Part shown: positions 50,366-58,377 of the stretch, piece by piece | Layout of the letters: every line of letters starts with the position of its first letter | Numbering within the stretch: position 1 is the first letter of the stretch | NCBI RefSeq assembly: GCF_016862195.1 | Contig: NZ_BOMM01000078.1 | Coordinates: 1-58,649 of the forward strand | Direction of reading: 5' to 3' | Length of the DNA: 58,649 nucleotides | DNA from: Paractinoplanes ferrugineus | GTDB lineage: Bacteria > Actinomycetota > Actinomycetes > Mycobacteriales > Micromonosporaceae | Notes under the pieces: model-generated | What the model was told of the DNA's origin: nothing | The model's input: the letters and a program-made list of their open reading frames with translations, nothing else | Databases searched by the model: none | Position numbers and translations under genes: made by a program

Positions 50366-51112
50366 ATGACCGATGTGGGGCAGCTCCTGCGGGACTGGCG
50401 GACGACCCGGCGGATGAGCCAGCTGGAACTCTCCGTGGCGGCGGGGGTGTCGGCCCGGCACGTGTCGTTCCTGGAGACCGGCCGGTCGCGTCCGACCCGC
50501 GACATGATCCTGCGGTTGTCCGACCGGCTCGACGTACCGTTGCGGCAGCAGAACGAGTTGCTCCTGGCCGGCGGTTTCGCACCGGCCCATCCCGAGTCGG
50601 CGCTGGAGTCCGCGCCGATGTCGGCGGTTCTCGGGGCGCTGCGCGACGTTCTCGCCGGGCACGCGCCCTACCCGGCGCTGCTGATCGACCGGCACTGGAC
50701 GATGGTCGACGCCAACGACGCGGTCGCCCCGCTCCTCGACGGCTGCGCGAGCCGGCTGCTCGAGCCGCCGGTCAACGTGCTGCGCCTGTCGCTGCACCCG
50801 GACGGCCTGGCGCCGCGCATCCGCAACCTCCCCGAATGGCGCACCCACGTGCTGCACCGGCTCGATCAGCAGGCCACCCGCCTGGGCGACCCGGTGCTGC
50901 GGGAGTTGCACGCGGAGCTCGCCGGATATCCGGGCGGCGCGAGCGCCGACCGGCCGATCGGGCTCGTCGTTCCGCTGCGCCTGGACGACCTGTCCTTCTT
51001 CAGCGTGACGTCGATTCTGGGTACGCCGTTGGACGTCACCCTGTCCGAACTGGCCATCGAGTCGTTCCTGCCCGCCGACGAGGCCACCGCCACCCGGCTG
51101 CACCGTCGCTGA
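50366..51112 (+). CDS. XRE-family regulator with MmyB-like ligand domain
   Basis: A 248-residue protein: N-terminal HTH (LRDWRTTRRMSQLELSVAAGVSARHVSFLETGRSRP, in short SQLELSVAAGVSARHVSFLE, about 9-45), then an MmyB-like domain (about 100-240) with PALLIDRHWTMVDAN and VNVLRLSLHPDGLAPRI, which in this family binds fatty-acid-like ligands. It is divergent from a SnoaL-like gene and followed 17 bp later by an SDR gene, so it probably regulates both. Confidence 0.88.
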   Translation: MTDVGQLLRDWRTTRRMSQLELSVAAGVSARHVSFLETGRSRPTRDMILRLSDRLDVPLRQQNELLLAGGFAPAHPESALESAPMSAVLGALRDVLAGHAPYPALLIDRHWTMVDANDAVAPLLDGCASRLLEPPVNVLRLSLHPDGLAPRIRNLPEWRTHVLHRLDQQATRLGDPVLRELHAELAGYPGGASADRPIGLVVPLRLDDLSFFSVTSILGTPLDVTLSELAIESFLPADEATATRLHRR

Positions 51113-51129
51113 GGTGGCAGGATCGGCCC

Positions 51130-51891
51130 ATGGATCTCGGACTCGACGGTCGCGTCTTCATCCTCACCGGTGCGTCCCGCGGGCTCGGCTTCGCCACCGC
51201 GCAGGCCCTGGTCGCCGACGGGGCCAAGGTGGTGATCTCGGCCCGCTCGGCGACCGGCGTCGACGAGGCGGTGGCGCAACTCGGCGGCTCCGGCAACGCG
51301 GAGGGCCTGGCGGGCGACCTGGCCGACGCCGCCACCCCGGCCGCGCTCGTCGACCGGGCCATGGCCCGCTGGGGCCGGCTCGACGGCGCGCTCGTCTCGG
51401 TCGGCGGCCCCGGGCCGGGCACCGCCGCCGCGGTGTCCGACGACCAGTGGCGGGCCGCGTTCGAGTCGGTGTTCCTGGGCTCGGTGCGGGCGGTCCGCAC
51501 GTTCGCCGCCGCCCTGCCCGCCGGCGGCGCGATCGGCCTGGTCCTGTCGACCTCGGTGAAGGCCCCGCTGGAACGCCTCGGCCTGTCCAACGGCCTGCGC
51601 CCCGGCCTGGCGATGGTCGCCAAGGACATGGCCGACGAGTTCGGCCCCCGCGGCGTACGGGTGCTGAGCCTGCTGCCCGGCCGCCTGCTGACCGACCGCA
51701 ACCGCGAACTCTTCGCCGCCGCCGGCGACCCCGCCGCCGCCGAGGCCCGGGCCACGGCGTCGGTCCCCCTGGGCCGCCTGGGCGAGCCGGCCGAGTTCGG
51801 CAGGGTGGCGGCGTTCATGCTGTCACCGGCAGCCGGCTACGTGACCGGCATCGCCCTCCCGGTGGACGGCGGCTCCTTGCGTGCCCTCTGA
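51130..51891 (+). CDS. SDR-family oxidoreductase without the usual YxxxK tyrosine
   Basis: A 253-residue Rossmann enzyme: TGASRGLG (14-21) for NAD(P), a VSVGGPGPG loop, catalytic-like serine in LSTSVKAP and a C-terminal TGIALPVDGGSLRAL. At the place of YxxxK it has LSNGLRPGLAMVAK: the lysine is kept but the tyrosine is replaced. This is a known subgroup of FabG-like proteins, so activity may differ. It follows the XRE gene by 17 bp and overlaps the start of the Mug gene. Confidence 0.85.
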   Translation: MDLGLDGRVFILTGASRGLGFATAQALVADGAKVVISARSATGVDEAVAQLGGSGNAEGLAGDLADAATPAALVDRAMARWGRLDGALVSVGGPGPGTAAAVSDDQWRAAFESVFLGSVRAVRTFAAALPAGGAIGLVLSTSVKAPLERLGLSNGLRPGLAMVAKDMADEFGPRGVRVLSLLPGRLLTDRNRELFAAAGDPAAAEARATASVPLGRLGEPAEFGRVAAFMLSPAAGYVTGIALPVDGGSLRAL

Positions 51892-52594
51892 CCCCCACCT
51901 TCCCGCACCCGGCACCCTCCCCGGCCCGCCCGCCGGTCATCGCAAGCCGACCGGCCCGCCCGCCGGTCATCGCAAGCCGACCGGCCCGGCCGCCGGTCAT
52001 CGCATGCCGGCCGGCCCGGCCGCCGGTCATCGCAAGCCGACCGCGGCGGAGGTCGCCGCGGCCGGCGGGCGCACCATCGCCGACGTGGTCGGCCCGGGTC
52101 TGCGGGTGCTGTTCGCCGGCATCAACCCGAGCCTCTACTCGGCGGCGACCGGCCACCACTTCGCCCGTCCCGGCAACCGCTTCTGGCCGGCCCTGCACCG
52201 CTCCGGCTTCACACCCGGCCTGCTGCACCCGTCCCAGCAGTCGATCCTGCCGACCCTGGGCCTCGGCATCACCAACGTGGTCGCCCGCGCGACCGCCCGC
52301 GCCGACGAACTCTCCCCCGCCGAACTGATCACCGGCGGCGAGATCCTGGCCGCGCTCGTGGCCCGGCACCAGCCCCGCTACCTGGCCGTCCTCGGCGTCA
52401 CCGCCTACCGCACCGCGTTCGGCCGGCGGACCGCCGTGATCGGGCCGCAGGACGACACGATCGGCGGGGTTCCGGTGTGGGTGCTGCCCAACCCGTCCGG
52501 CCTCAACGCCCACTTCCAGCTCGCCGACCTGGCCCGCGAGTTCGCCGCCCTGCGCGAGGCGTCCACCCAGGTCACCCGGCCCGACCAGCGATGA
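51881..52594 (+). CDS. mug: G/U mismatch-specific DNA glycosylase (Mug/TDG family) with repeat tail at N-terminus
   Basis: A 237-residue protein. The C-terminal 180 residues are a uracil-DNA glycosylase fold with motif A GINPS (80-84, Asn82 catalytic) and motif B NPSGLN (204-209), plus ARPGNRFW (about 95-102). It removes U or T mispaired with G in DNA repair. The first 55 residues are four copies of a ten-residue PPAGHRKPT-like repeat, coded by a 30-bp DNA tandem repeat. GTG 51881 overlaps the SDR gene by 11 bp; a start after the repeats is also possible. Confidence 0.88.
   Translation: MPSDPHLPAPGTLPGPPAGHRKPTGPPAGHRKPTGPAAGHRMPAGPAAGHRKPTAAEVAAAGGRTIADVVGPGLRVLFAGINPSLYSAATGHHFARPGNRFWPALHRSGFTPGLLHPSQQSILPTLGLGITNVVARATARADELSPAELITGGEILAALVARHQPRYLAVLGVTAYRTAFGRRTAVIGPQDDTIGGVPVWVLPNPSGLNAHFQLADLAREFAALREASTQVTRPDQR
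51931..52050. repeat. Four copies of a 30-bp repeat in the mug gene
   Basis: Units beginning CGCCGGTCATCGCAAGCCGA start at 51931, 51961, 51991 and 52021; the third has two changes (GCATGCCGG). The 30-bp step keeps the frame and codes a decapeptide repeat. Confidence 0.95.
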
Positions 52595-52665
52595 CGAGCC
52601 GGCTTTGCCGGCATCGCCGGGTCCGGGCCCGCCACGTATTCCGCTCGTTCGCGTCGGCCACGCCC

Positions 52666-52846
52666 CGCCGGTGACGCGGCCGCCGGGAGATCCGCCGCAA
52701 CGCGCCGGTGATGCAGCTGCCGGGGCATCAGCCGCAACGCGCTGGTGATGCAGTGCCGGGACGTCGGTCCCGACGCGCTGGTGATGCGGCCGCCGGGCCG
52801 TCGGTCGCAACACGTTGGTGACGCAGGGCCGGGCCGGTGGTCGGGC
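52666..52846. repeat. 37-bp tandem repeat array, four to five imperfect copies
   Basis: Units beginning CGCYGGTGAYGC start at 52666, 52703, 52740, 52776 and 52813 (steps of 37, 37, 36 and 37 bp). The second half of each copy reads like CCGCAACG. The 250-bp interval 52595-52846 has no gene; there are no unique spacers, so it is not a CRISPR. Confidence 0.85.
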
Positions 52847-53290
52847 TCACCCGAAGTCGGCCGCATGCTCGACGGCCCAGGTCGCGAAGGCGATGGCCGG
52901 ACGGCCGAGAATCCGCTCGACGGCGTCGGTCGCCGCGGAGTTCCCGGCGGCCGCGTCGTCGAGGAACCGCAGCACGGCGTCGGCCTCCTCCGCCGGCATG
53001 AACCGGGAGAACCGGATCAGCGCGTCGGAACGGGTGAGCGCGTCGATCGTGATGGGGCGGTCGATCGTGGCGGCGATGGCGGCGACCTGGTCTCGCCGGC
53101 TGAGGCGAGCCGGGCCGGTGAGCAGGCCGGTGGTGTCGTCGTTGCCGATGAGGGCGGCGACGGCGACGGCCGCGATGTCACGCTCGTGGATCGGCGCGGT
53201 GAGCGCGTCCGGCTGGTGGGCCGCAGAACACCCCTGCCGCGGCCGATGGGTACACGTACTGCGGCAAATCAGTACGCCGGCCTTCGGCCA
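52847..53290 (-). pseudogene. NAD(P)-binding NmrA-like protein, C-terminal remnant
   Basis: The leftward frame ending at 52847 codes about 120 residues of the C-terminal half of an NmrA/SDR-a-like protein: TAPIHERDIAAVAVAALIG, GLLTGPARLSRRDQVAAIA, then FMPAEEADAVL and a final AFATWAVEHAADFG. Upstream of about 53215 the frame becomes unrelated cysteine-rich sequence and meets a stop at 53291, with no start codon or Rossmann motif. The N-terminal half is missing, so this is a decayed gene, perhaps truncated by a rearrangement. Confidence 0.65.
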
Positions 53291-53512
53291 TCACGATGCG
53301 GACGGCGGTCAGCGCACCGAGGTAGCGATGCCGCGAAACTCGCACCCACACTGCGCGAGGTCGTCCGACTTGAGCGCGTTCACGCGAGTAGACCGTCGTC
53401 TGGCCGATAGACCGTCGCCTCCACCGGACGGACATCGATCCAGGTAGAGCTGTCAATGCCGCGATGCGGGTTCCCGCACTGACCAGCGGCCGACTCGACC
53501 AGGAGCATGACG

Positions 53513-54739
53513 ATGACCTCTCGAAGACTGACCCTGACCTTGGCCGTCTGCCTCGGCGTTGCCGCGGCGGCCTGGACTAACGGCTCCGCGGCGTGGGCCG
53601 CCGACCCGACCGTCGGGTGCCGGCCAGCACCGCCGGCCGCCGAGAACGCGACCGTAACCCGGCAGGTATACGCCCAGGCGATCCGGGACGGGGTGTCCCC
53701 GCGAGTGCTCCTTGCAACATTCGAAGCCGCCTGGGTCGAATCCCGTCTGAACAACTGCAGCAACGGCGACCTCGACTCGATGGGCGTGTTCCAGCAGCGG
53801 GCCAGCTGGGGCAGCGCCGATGCCCGGACCACGGTGGCCACGGCTACCCATGCCTTCGTCGTCCGGGCCAAGAACGTCGACGCGACCTCCGCGCCGTCGG
53901 TCACGGCGGGGCAGATTGCCCAGAAGGTGCAGGCGTCCGCGTACCCGGATCGGTACGACCAGGCGCAAGGCACTGCCACGGCGCTGTTGAACGCATACGG
54001 CGTGACTAACGGCGCCGGCACCCGGATGATCGGCCCGAACGCGTACATGGACGTCAGCAACAGCGGGCAGATTTACGCCTGGAGTTCCCGTTACCTCGGC
54101 GGGTCGCCGGGTGGCTACTCCGGCCGCTTCACCGACGCCAAGGTGACCACGGGCGACAATGGATACTGGCTGCTCACGTCGGCCGGACAGATCTACGCGT
54201 ACGGCAATGCTCCCTATCTGGGCGGTGGGGCTGCCGGACACACCGGAGACCTGGTCGCCTTGGCGGCGACGCCGAACGATCAGGGCTACGTGATGCTCAG
54301 CGCGTCCGGCCAGGTCTACGCGTACGGCAACGCCGGCTACTTCGGCGGCAGCCCGGCCGGTGCGGGCGGCGAGTTCACCGACATCGAGATGACTCCGACC
54401 GGGCGTGGCTACTGGCTGCTGACCTCAGCCGGTCAGGTGTACGCGTACGGCGACGCCGGCTTCTTCGGCGGCAGCCCCGGCGGCTTCACCCGGGCCATCA
54501 CCGCCATGTCGCCCACCCCCGACGGGCGAGGCTACGTCCTGGTCTCCAAGACCGGCCAGGTGTACGCGTACGGCAACGCGAGCTTCAAGGGCGGCTCACC
54601 CGTCGGCGTCTCCGGCGAGATCACCGACATCAGCTACACCCCGGGCAGCGGCTATCTGCTCATCAGCAGCTCGGGCCAGCACTACGGCTACGGCGACGCC
54701 CCCTTCATCGGCAACCCCAGCGGCGCCAACCCGTTCTGA
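53513..54739 (+). CDS. Secreted lysozyme/transglycosylase-like protein with six propeller-type repeats
   Basis: About 408 residues: Tat/Sec-type signal (TSRRLTLTLAVCLGVAAAAW), then a lytic-transglycosylase-like domain (about 45-165) with the catalytic Glu76 in AAWVESRLNN and DSMGVFQQR. The C-terminal 230 residues hold about six copies of a 44-residue repeat containing GYWLLTSAGQVYAYG and FFGGSP, likely a beta-propeller or solenoid for binding. ATG 53513 is seven bases after AGGAG, better than ATG 53507. The next gene also codes a secreted cell-wall protein. Confidence 0.82.
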   Translation: MTSRRLTLTLAVCLGVAAAAWTNGSAAWAADPTVGCRPAPPAAENATVTRQVYAQAIRDGVSPRVLLATFEAAWVESRLNNCSNGDLDSMGVFQQRASWGSADARTTVATATHAFVVRAKNVDATSAPSVTAGQIAQKVQASAYPDRYDQAQGTATALLNAYGVTNGAGTRMIGPNAYMDVSNSGQIYAWSSRYLGGSPGGYSGRFTDAKVTTGDNGYWLLTSAGQIYAYGNAPYLGGGAAGHTGDLVALAATPNDQGYVMLSASGQVYAYGNAGYFGGSPAGAGGEFTDIEMTPTGRGYWLLTSAGQVYAYGDAGFFGGSPGGFTRAITAMSPTPDGRGYVLVSKTGQVYAYGNASFKGGSPVGVSGEITDISYTPGSGYLLISSSGQHYGYGDAPFIGNPSGANPF

Positions 54740-54800
54740 TCCGCTCCTTCGGAATCTGACCATCCACGACCGCGAACACTGCCAGAAAGGCAGGTCTGCA

Positions 54801-55652
54801 ATGACTTCCTGGAAACGAATGACGGCGATCATCGCCACTGCCATGATCGGTTCCGCGCTGGTCAGCTCGCCGGCATCGGCCGGAGCGGGCACCTACCTGC
54901 TGGGACCCGACGAGACCCTGGGCTCGGGCCAGAGCCTGGGCACCGCGAACGGCATCGCGCTGACCATGCAGGGCGACGGCAACCTCGTCGAGTACGCCCC
55001 GGGAAACCGTCCCGTCTGGGCGTCCGGAACCAACCGCAGTGGCTCGATCCTGCGCATGCAGAGCGACGGGAACGCCGTCGTGATCGCACCGGGGAACGTT
55101 GCCGTCTGGAGCACGGGGACCAACGGCAACCCCAACGCCACCCTCGAACTGCAGACGGACGGCAACCTGGTGGTGTACGCCCAGGGTCATGTTGCCCGTT
55201 GGGCCAACGGTGTTTCCGTCTCCACCGGCTCGAACGGTGCCGCCGAGCAGGCAAGCGCCATCCTGGCCAACAGGAACATCACCTTGCAAACCGTTCACGT
55301 AAGCGGCGTGGTCGACAACCCCGACGCCAGCGCCCGCCAGAACATCGTGGACACCTCCAACGGCTTGCAGGCGGCACGGTCGGCCTACGGGGGCGCACCG
55401 GGCGGCCGAGTTTCGCTCGACCCGCGCATGCTCACCGCCCTCCGCCAGATCGGCGCCGAAGGGGCATTGCGAGTCAGTGAGATCGCCGGCGGCAGCCACA
55501 GCACCGGCAGTCGCCACTACGCGGGACGCGCCTTCGACCTCGACCAGTACGGTGGCCGGTCCACGACGACCATCGTCAACCGGTGCCGCCAGCTAGGTGC
55601 GACGCTGGCCCAGTTCGAGAGCGGGAACCACGTCCACTGCGAGTGGACCTGA
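54801..55652 (+). CDS. Secreted protein with bulb-type lectin and M15-like peptidase domains
   Basis: A 283-residue exported protein. Signal peptide (about 1-28, ending SSPASAG). A bulb-type (mannose-binding) lectin domain has three sugar-site motifs of the QxDGNLVxY type: MQGDGNLVEY, MQSDGNAVVI and LQTDGNLVVY. The C-terminal 120 residues resemble an M15 D,D-peptidase: His239 and Asp246 in SRHYAGRAFDLD and HVHCEW near the end could bind zinc. It follows the lysozyme-like gene by 61 bp; together they may act on cell walls, their own or those of other bacteria. Confidence 0.82.
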   Translation: MTSWKRMTAIIATAMIGSALVSSPASAGAGTYLLGPDETLGSGQSLGTANGIALTMQGDGNLVEYAPGNRPVWASGTNRSGSILRMQSDGNAVVIAPGNVAVWSTGTNGNPNATLELQTDGNLVVYAQGHVARWANGVSVSTGSNGAAEQASAILANRNITLQTVHVSGVVDNPDASARQNIVDTSNGLQAARSAYGGAPGGRVSLDPRMLTALRQIGAEGALRVSEIAGGSHSTGSRHYAGRAFDLDQYGGRSTTTIVNRCRQLGATLAQFESGNHVHCEWT

Positions 55653-55663
55653 CCCCCGCGCAC

Positions 55664-55695
55664 CACGGCCCTCGGCGCACGCGTCGAGGGCCGTG
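55664..55695. terminator. Bidirectional terminator hairpin
   Basis: A perfect 11-bp inverted repeat, CACGGCCCTCG (55664-55674) and CGAGGGCCGTG (55685-55695), with a 10-base loop, between the convergent lectin and WD40 genes. Confidence 0.85.
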
Positions 55696-55702
55696 CCCCG
55701 TC

Positions 55703-57040
55703 TCAGCCCCCGCCCCAGTCCTCGATCGGCTGCAGCTGGACGCCGACGTCGGGTCCGGCCGTGGCCAGTACGTCCCCATTCGTCGAGAACGCCATCGATG
55801 TCACCGGCGCCGGGAACCTGTCGAGCGCGTGCACCAGCGCTCCGGTGCTGACGTCCCAGACACCCTGGCTTCCGTCCTGACCGCCCACCGCGATGCTGTT
55901 CCGGATCAGCGGATGGAAGGCAACGACGTTTGCCGCGGTAACGCCTTGGAGCTCACGAACCGGCTTTCCGCTGCTCGAGTCCCAGACCCCCACGTGGCCC
56001 GTGCCGGACACCATCGCCAGAGTGTTCCGCACGAGCGGATCGAATTCCAGCCGCTTCGGGGGCTCCGGCAGACCCTGGATGGTGCTGACGTCGCGGCCGG
56101 TGCCCGAGTCCCGTACGTGAATCTCCGTTCCGGTGCTGATCGCCAACTGCTCGGTGAGGAGGTCGAATTGGAGGATGCCGACCGGACCCTCGAACTTCAG
56201 GTCGCGCACGATCGTGTCCGACTTCGTGTCCCAGATCTTCACGGTCCCGGCGGCGCTCCCGATGGCCATGATCCCGCGGCGGCGCGGGTTGAAGGCCATC
56301 GCCGGCGCCGCGCCGGCCAGGTCGCCCCTGGTGCCGAGAATCGGCTTGCCGCTGCTGGTGTCCCAGATCCGGACCAGACCACTGGTTCCCGAGACGGCCA
56401 GGACGTTGCGGTTCATCGGGTCGAACGCGAGCGCGGCGATCCGCGTCTCACCAGTGGCGATGGTCTTCACCGCCCTCCGGTCGGAGTTCCACAGATGAAC
56501 GTCACCGCCGGTTCCAGCGGTCGCCATCGACGCGGCCGCGAAACGACCGAACCGGCTGTATGCCAACAGAACCTCGCCTCGGCTGGCCTGGGTAAAGCTC
56601 GCTAGGGAAGCCGCCGGCGCCGCAGGGCGGTCACGGCTGCGGTCCGCCAGAACACCCAGCCCGAAGCCGACCACCAAGGCCATAAGGGTGGCCACGACCA
56701 GTGGCGTGCTACGGAGGAACGGACGACGTTCGGCGACGGGCTTCGCGGGCGTTTCAAGCGGATCGTCGCCGCCTTTGATCTGTTCTTTCGCGGCTTCCCA
56801 CTTCAAGCGCCACGCATCAATATCACCGCCGCAACAACTGACGAAAGCCTCGACGGTTTCCCACGTCGGTAAATGATCTCCGCCGGCGGCCTCGGCCAAT
56901 GCTGTCCGCGAACGTCCGGTCGACCTGGACATCTGCAGGTACTTCGGCAATCCCGCTTCCTCCCGCAGCACTCGAAGGTCATGAGCGAACGCGGCGACTG
57001 GTCCCTTATCCGGATCAAGGGGCCTCTCGGGGCGGGGCAT
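55703..57040 (-). CDS. HTH-transmembrane-WD40 protein
   Basis: About 445 residues. The N-terminal part (about 1-90: DPDKGPVAAFAHDLRVLREEAGLPKYLQMSR and TALAEAAGGDHLPTWETVEAFV, cited in pieces DLRVLREEAG and SRTALAEAAGG) resembles the XRE-like domain that precedes WD40 or STAND proteins in actinobacteria. One hydrophobic helix follows (about 110-130), then six to seven WD40-type blades with VRIWDTSSGKP, VKIWDTKS and VGVWDSSSGKP. It would put a DNA-binding-like domain inside and a propeller outside the membrane. The start is uncertain (ATG 57040, 57052 or TTG 57076). Confidence 0.78.
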   Translation of the reverse strand: MPRPERPLDPDKGPVAAFAHDLRVLREEAGLPKYLQMSRSTGRSRTALAEAAGGDHLPTWETVEAFVSCCGGDIDAWRLKWEAAKEQIKGGDDPLETPAKPVAERRPFLRSTPLVVATLMALVVGFGLGVLADRSRDRPAAPAASLASFTQASRGEVLLAYSRFGRFAAASMATAGTGGDVHLWNSDRRAVKTIATGETRIAALAFDPMNRNVLAVSGTSGLVRIWDTSSGKPILGTRGDLAGAAPAMAFNPRRRGIMAIGSAAGTVKIWDTKSDTIVRDLKFEGPVGILQFDLLTEQLAISTGTEIHVRDSGTGRDVSTIQGLPEPPKRLEFDPLVRNTLAMVSGTGHVGVWDSSSGKPVRELQGVTAANVVAFHPLIRNSIAVGGQDGSQGVWDVSTGALVHALDRFPAPVTSMAFSTNGDVLATAGPDVGVQLQPIEDWGGG

Positions 57041-57437
57041 GCATACCAGCATGCTGGGCGAATTGCTCCCCAGCAAGTTCTCACTTGCGTCCTATTTCCA
57101 AACCACTGTCGATGCAACCGCAGCCGAAACGGGCCAGACATTGCATTATGCAGAATCCTGCTTATCATCCACTATCCACGCATGACGGACAGAGTTTTCG
57201 TTCGGTCAAGTCCCCCCAAGCCAGCCAACTTCACTTCATTGTGCTGAATCCGTATTTCGTCCGGTATCGGGCAGGGCATACCATTTACATCGTCATACTG
57301 AAGCGGCATTTTGAAGATTGACCGACGCACTCTTCTCGGCAAATGAGTGCGCTGGTCGTAGAGTCGGTAGATGCCCCGGGGGTGGCGGCGCTGTCGCTGG
57401 TCAGGCTGGGTGAAGGGTGGGAGTGGGGCCTCGGGGA
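57041..57437. other. Gene-free, AT-richer interval
   Basis: About 400 bases with visibly lower GC than the rest of the window and no convincing gene; short frames on both strands lack ribosome binding sites and family motifs. It probably holds the promoter of the WD40 gene and a boundary of transferred or decayed DNA. Confidence 0.5.
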
Positions 57438-57700
57438 TCAAACCCGACGCGCTCCCGCAGCCGGCGGCGAGGACGTCGGGGGCTGTGGGCGGCTCCCGTG
57501 GTAGCCCTGGACGAGGTCGCGGTCCCAGCGGCGCGGGCGGTCCAGGACGGCTTCGTTCTCGGCGAGTTCGGCGTTCAAGCACATGTTCAGGTTGTGGGCC
57601 AGTTCGACGGTGCTTTTGACGATGGCGCTGCGGGCGTCGGTGTCGCGGTGGGTCACGACGGCCCGGTCGAAGGTGAGATCGTCGACTGGCACCGGATACA
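57438..57700 (-). pseudogene. EAL-domain (c-di-GMP phosphodiesterase) C-terminal remnant
   Basis: A leftward frame codes about 85 residues that line up with the end of an EAL domain: PVDDLTFDRAVV corresponds to the usual LPVDELKIDRSFV, IVKSTVELAHNLNM to IVRSTIDLAHNLGL, then LAENEAVLDR and DLVQGYHGSRP to the final G(Y/F)xxSRP. The EGVE motif is lost (LNAELAEN), the upstream catalytic part is absent and no start codon fits. It is a decayed gene, not a working phosphodiesterase. Confidence 0.65.
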
Positions 57701-57870
57701 AGAGGCGCATCCGATCGACAACAGAATCGGGACACCTGGCCGCCGGGCCTGGCGAACGCCTCAGGGAACCAGGGCCACCAGGCCACCGGATTCTCGGCAT
57801 GCCGCAGAAGATGTGGCGAGTTGAGGGCCCCCAATCGATTTCAAGCAGGCCAGTTCCTACCATCAGCAAG

Positions 57871-58377
57871 GTGTCGCAGACCGTTTCATACCGCCGCCGC
57901 TCCGCCCGAGTGATCCTTCTCGACCGCGACCAGCACGTGCTCCTGCTGAAGTTCCTCTTCGACTCGACGGACGTCGGGCGGGGACATGGCTGGGTGACTC
58001 CGGGCGGCGGTGTGGATGCCGGCGAATCGCTCCAGGAAGCGGCTGCACGCGAACTTCGCGAAGAGATCGGCTTCGTAGTCAGCCCTGAACTGCTCGGTCG
58101 CCCCGTGGCCTACAGCTCCGGATACGCGGATGTCGGCTGGGCACGCGGCACTTTCCGCAATGACTTCTTCTTTTACCGTGTCGACGCCCAGGAGGTCGAC
58201 ACGACCGGCATGGAAGCCCTCGAACGCCAGCACCACGCTGGACACCGCTGGTGGACGTGTGACGAGCTGATCGACAGCACGGAAATCATCTACCCCCTCG
58301 GGTTGGGTTCCCTGCTGCATCAGATCCACGTGAAAGGCATCCCCGAGCAGGCAGTGCAGTTGCCCTGGCACCACTGA
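57871..58377 (+). CDS. NUDIX hydrolase
   Basis: A 168-residue single-domain protein. The NUDIX box starts GGGVDAGESLQEAAARELREE and ends IGF (about 48-70, given here in part: GGGVDAGES and RELREEIGF). The N-terminal SYRRRSARVILLDRDQHVLLLKF and WWTCDELIDSTEIIYPLGL near the end are typical of the type often found next to GNAT or RNA-modifying genes. The GTG at 57871 has a weak ribosome binding site; the open frame begins earlier without a better start. Substrate unknown. Confidence 0.82.
   Translation: MSQTVSYRRRSARVILLDRDQHVLLLKFLFDSTDVGRGHGWVTPGGGVDAGESLQEAAARELREEIGFVVSPELLGRPVAYSSGYADVGWARGTFRNDFFFYRVDAQEVDTTGMEALERQHHAGHRWWTCDELIDSTEIIYPLGLGSLLHQIHVKGIPEQAVQLPWHH

Noticed and set aside
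52666..52846. CRISPR array
   Set aside because: The 37-bp units are contiguous and diverged with no unique spacers, and no cas genes are present.
53178..53456. A 92-codon leftward frame ending in the NmrA remnant
   Set aside because: It is in a different frame from the NmrA-like residues, has no motif, and overlaps the promoter region of the secreted lysozyme-like gene.
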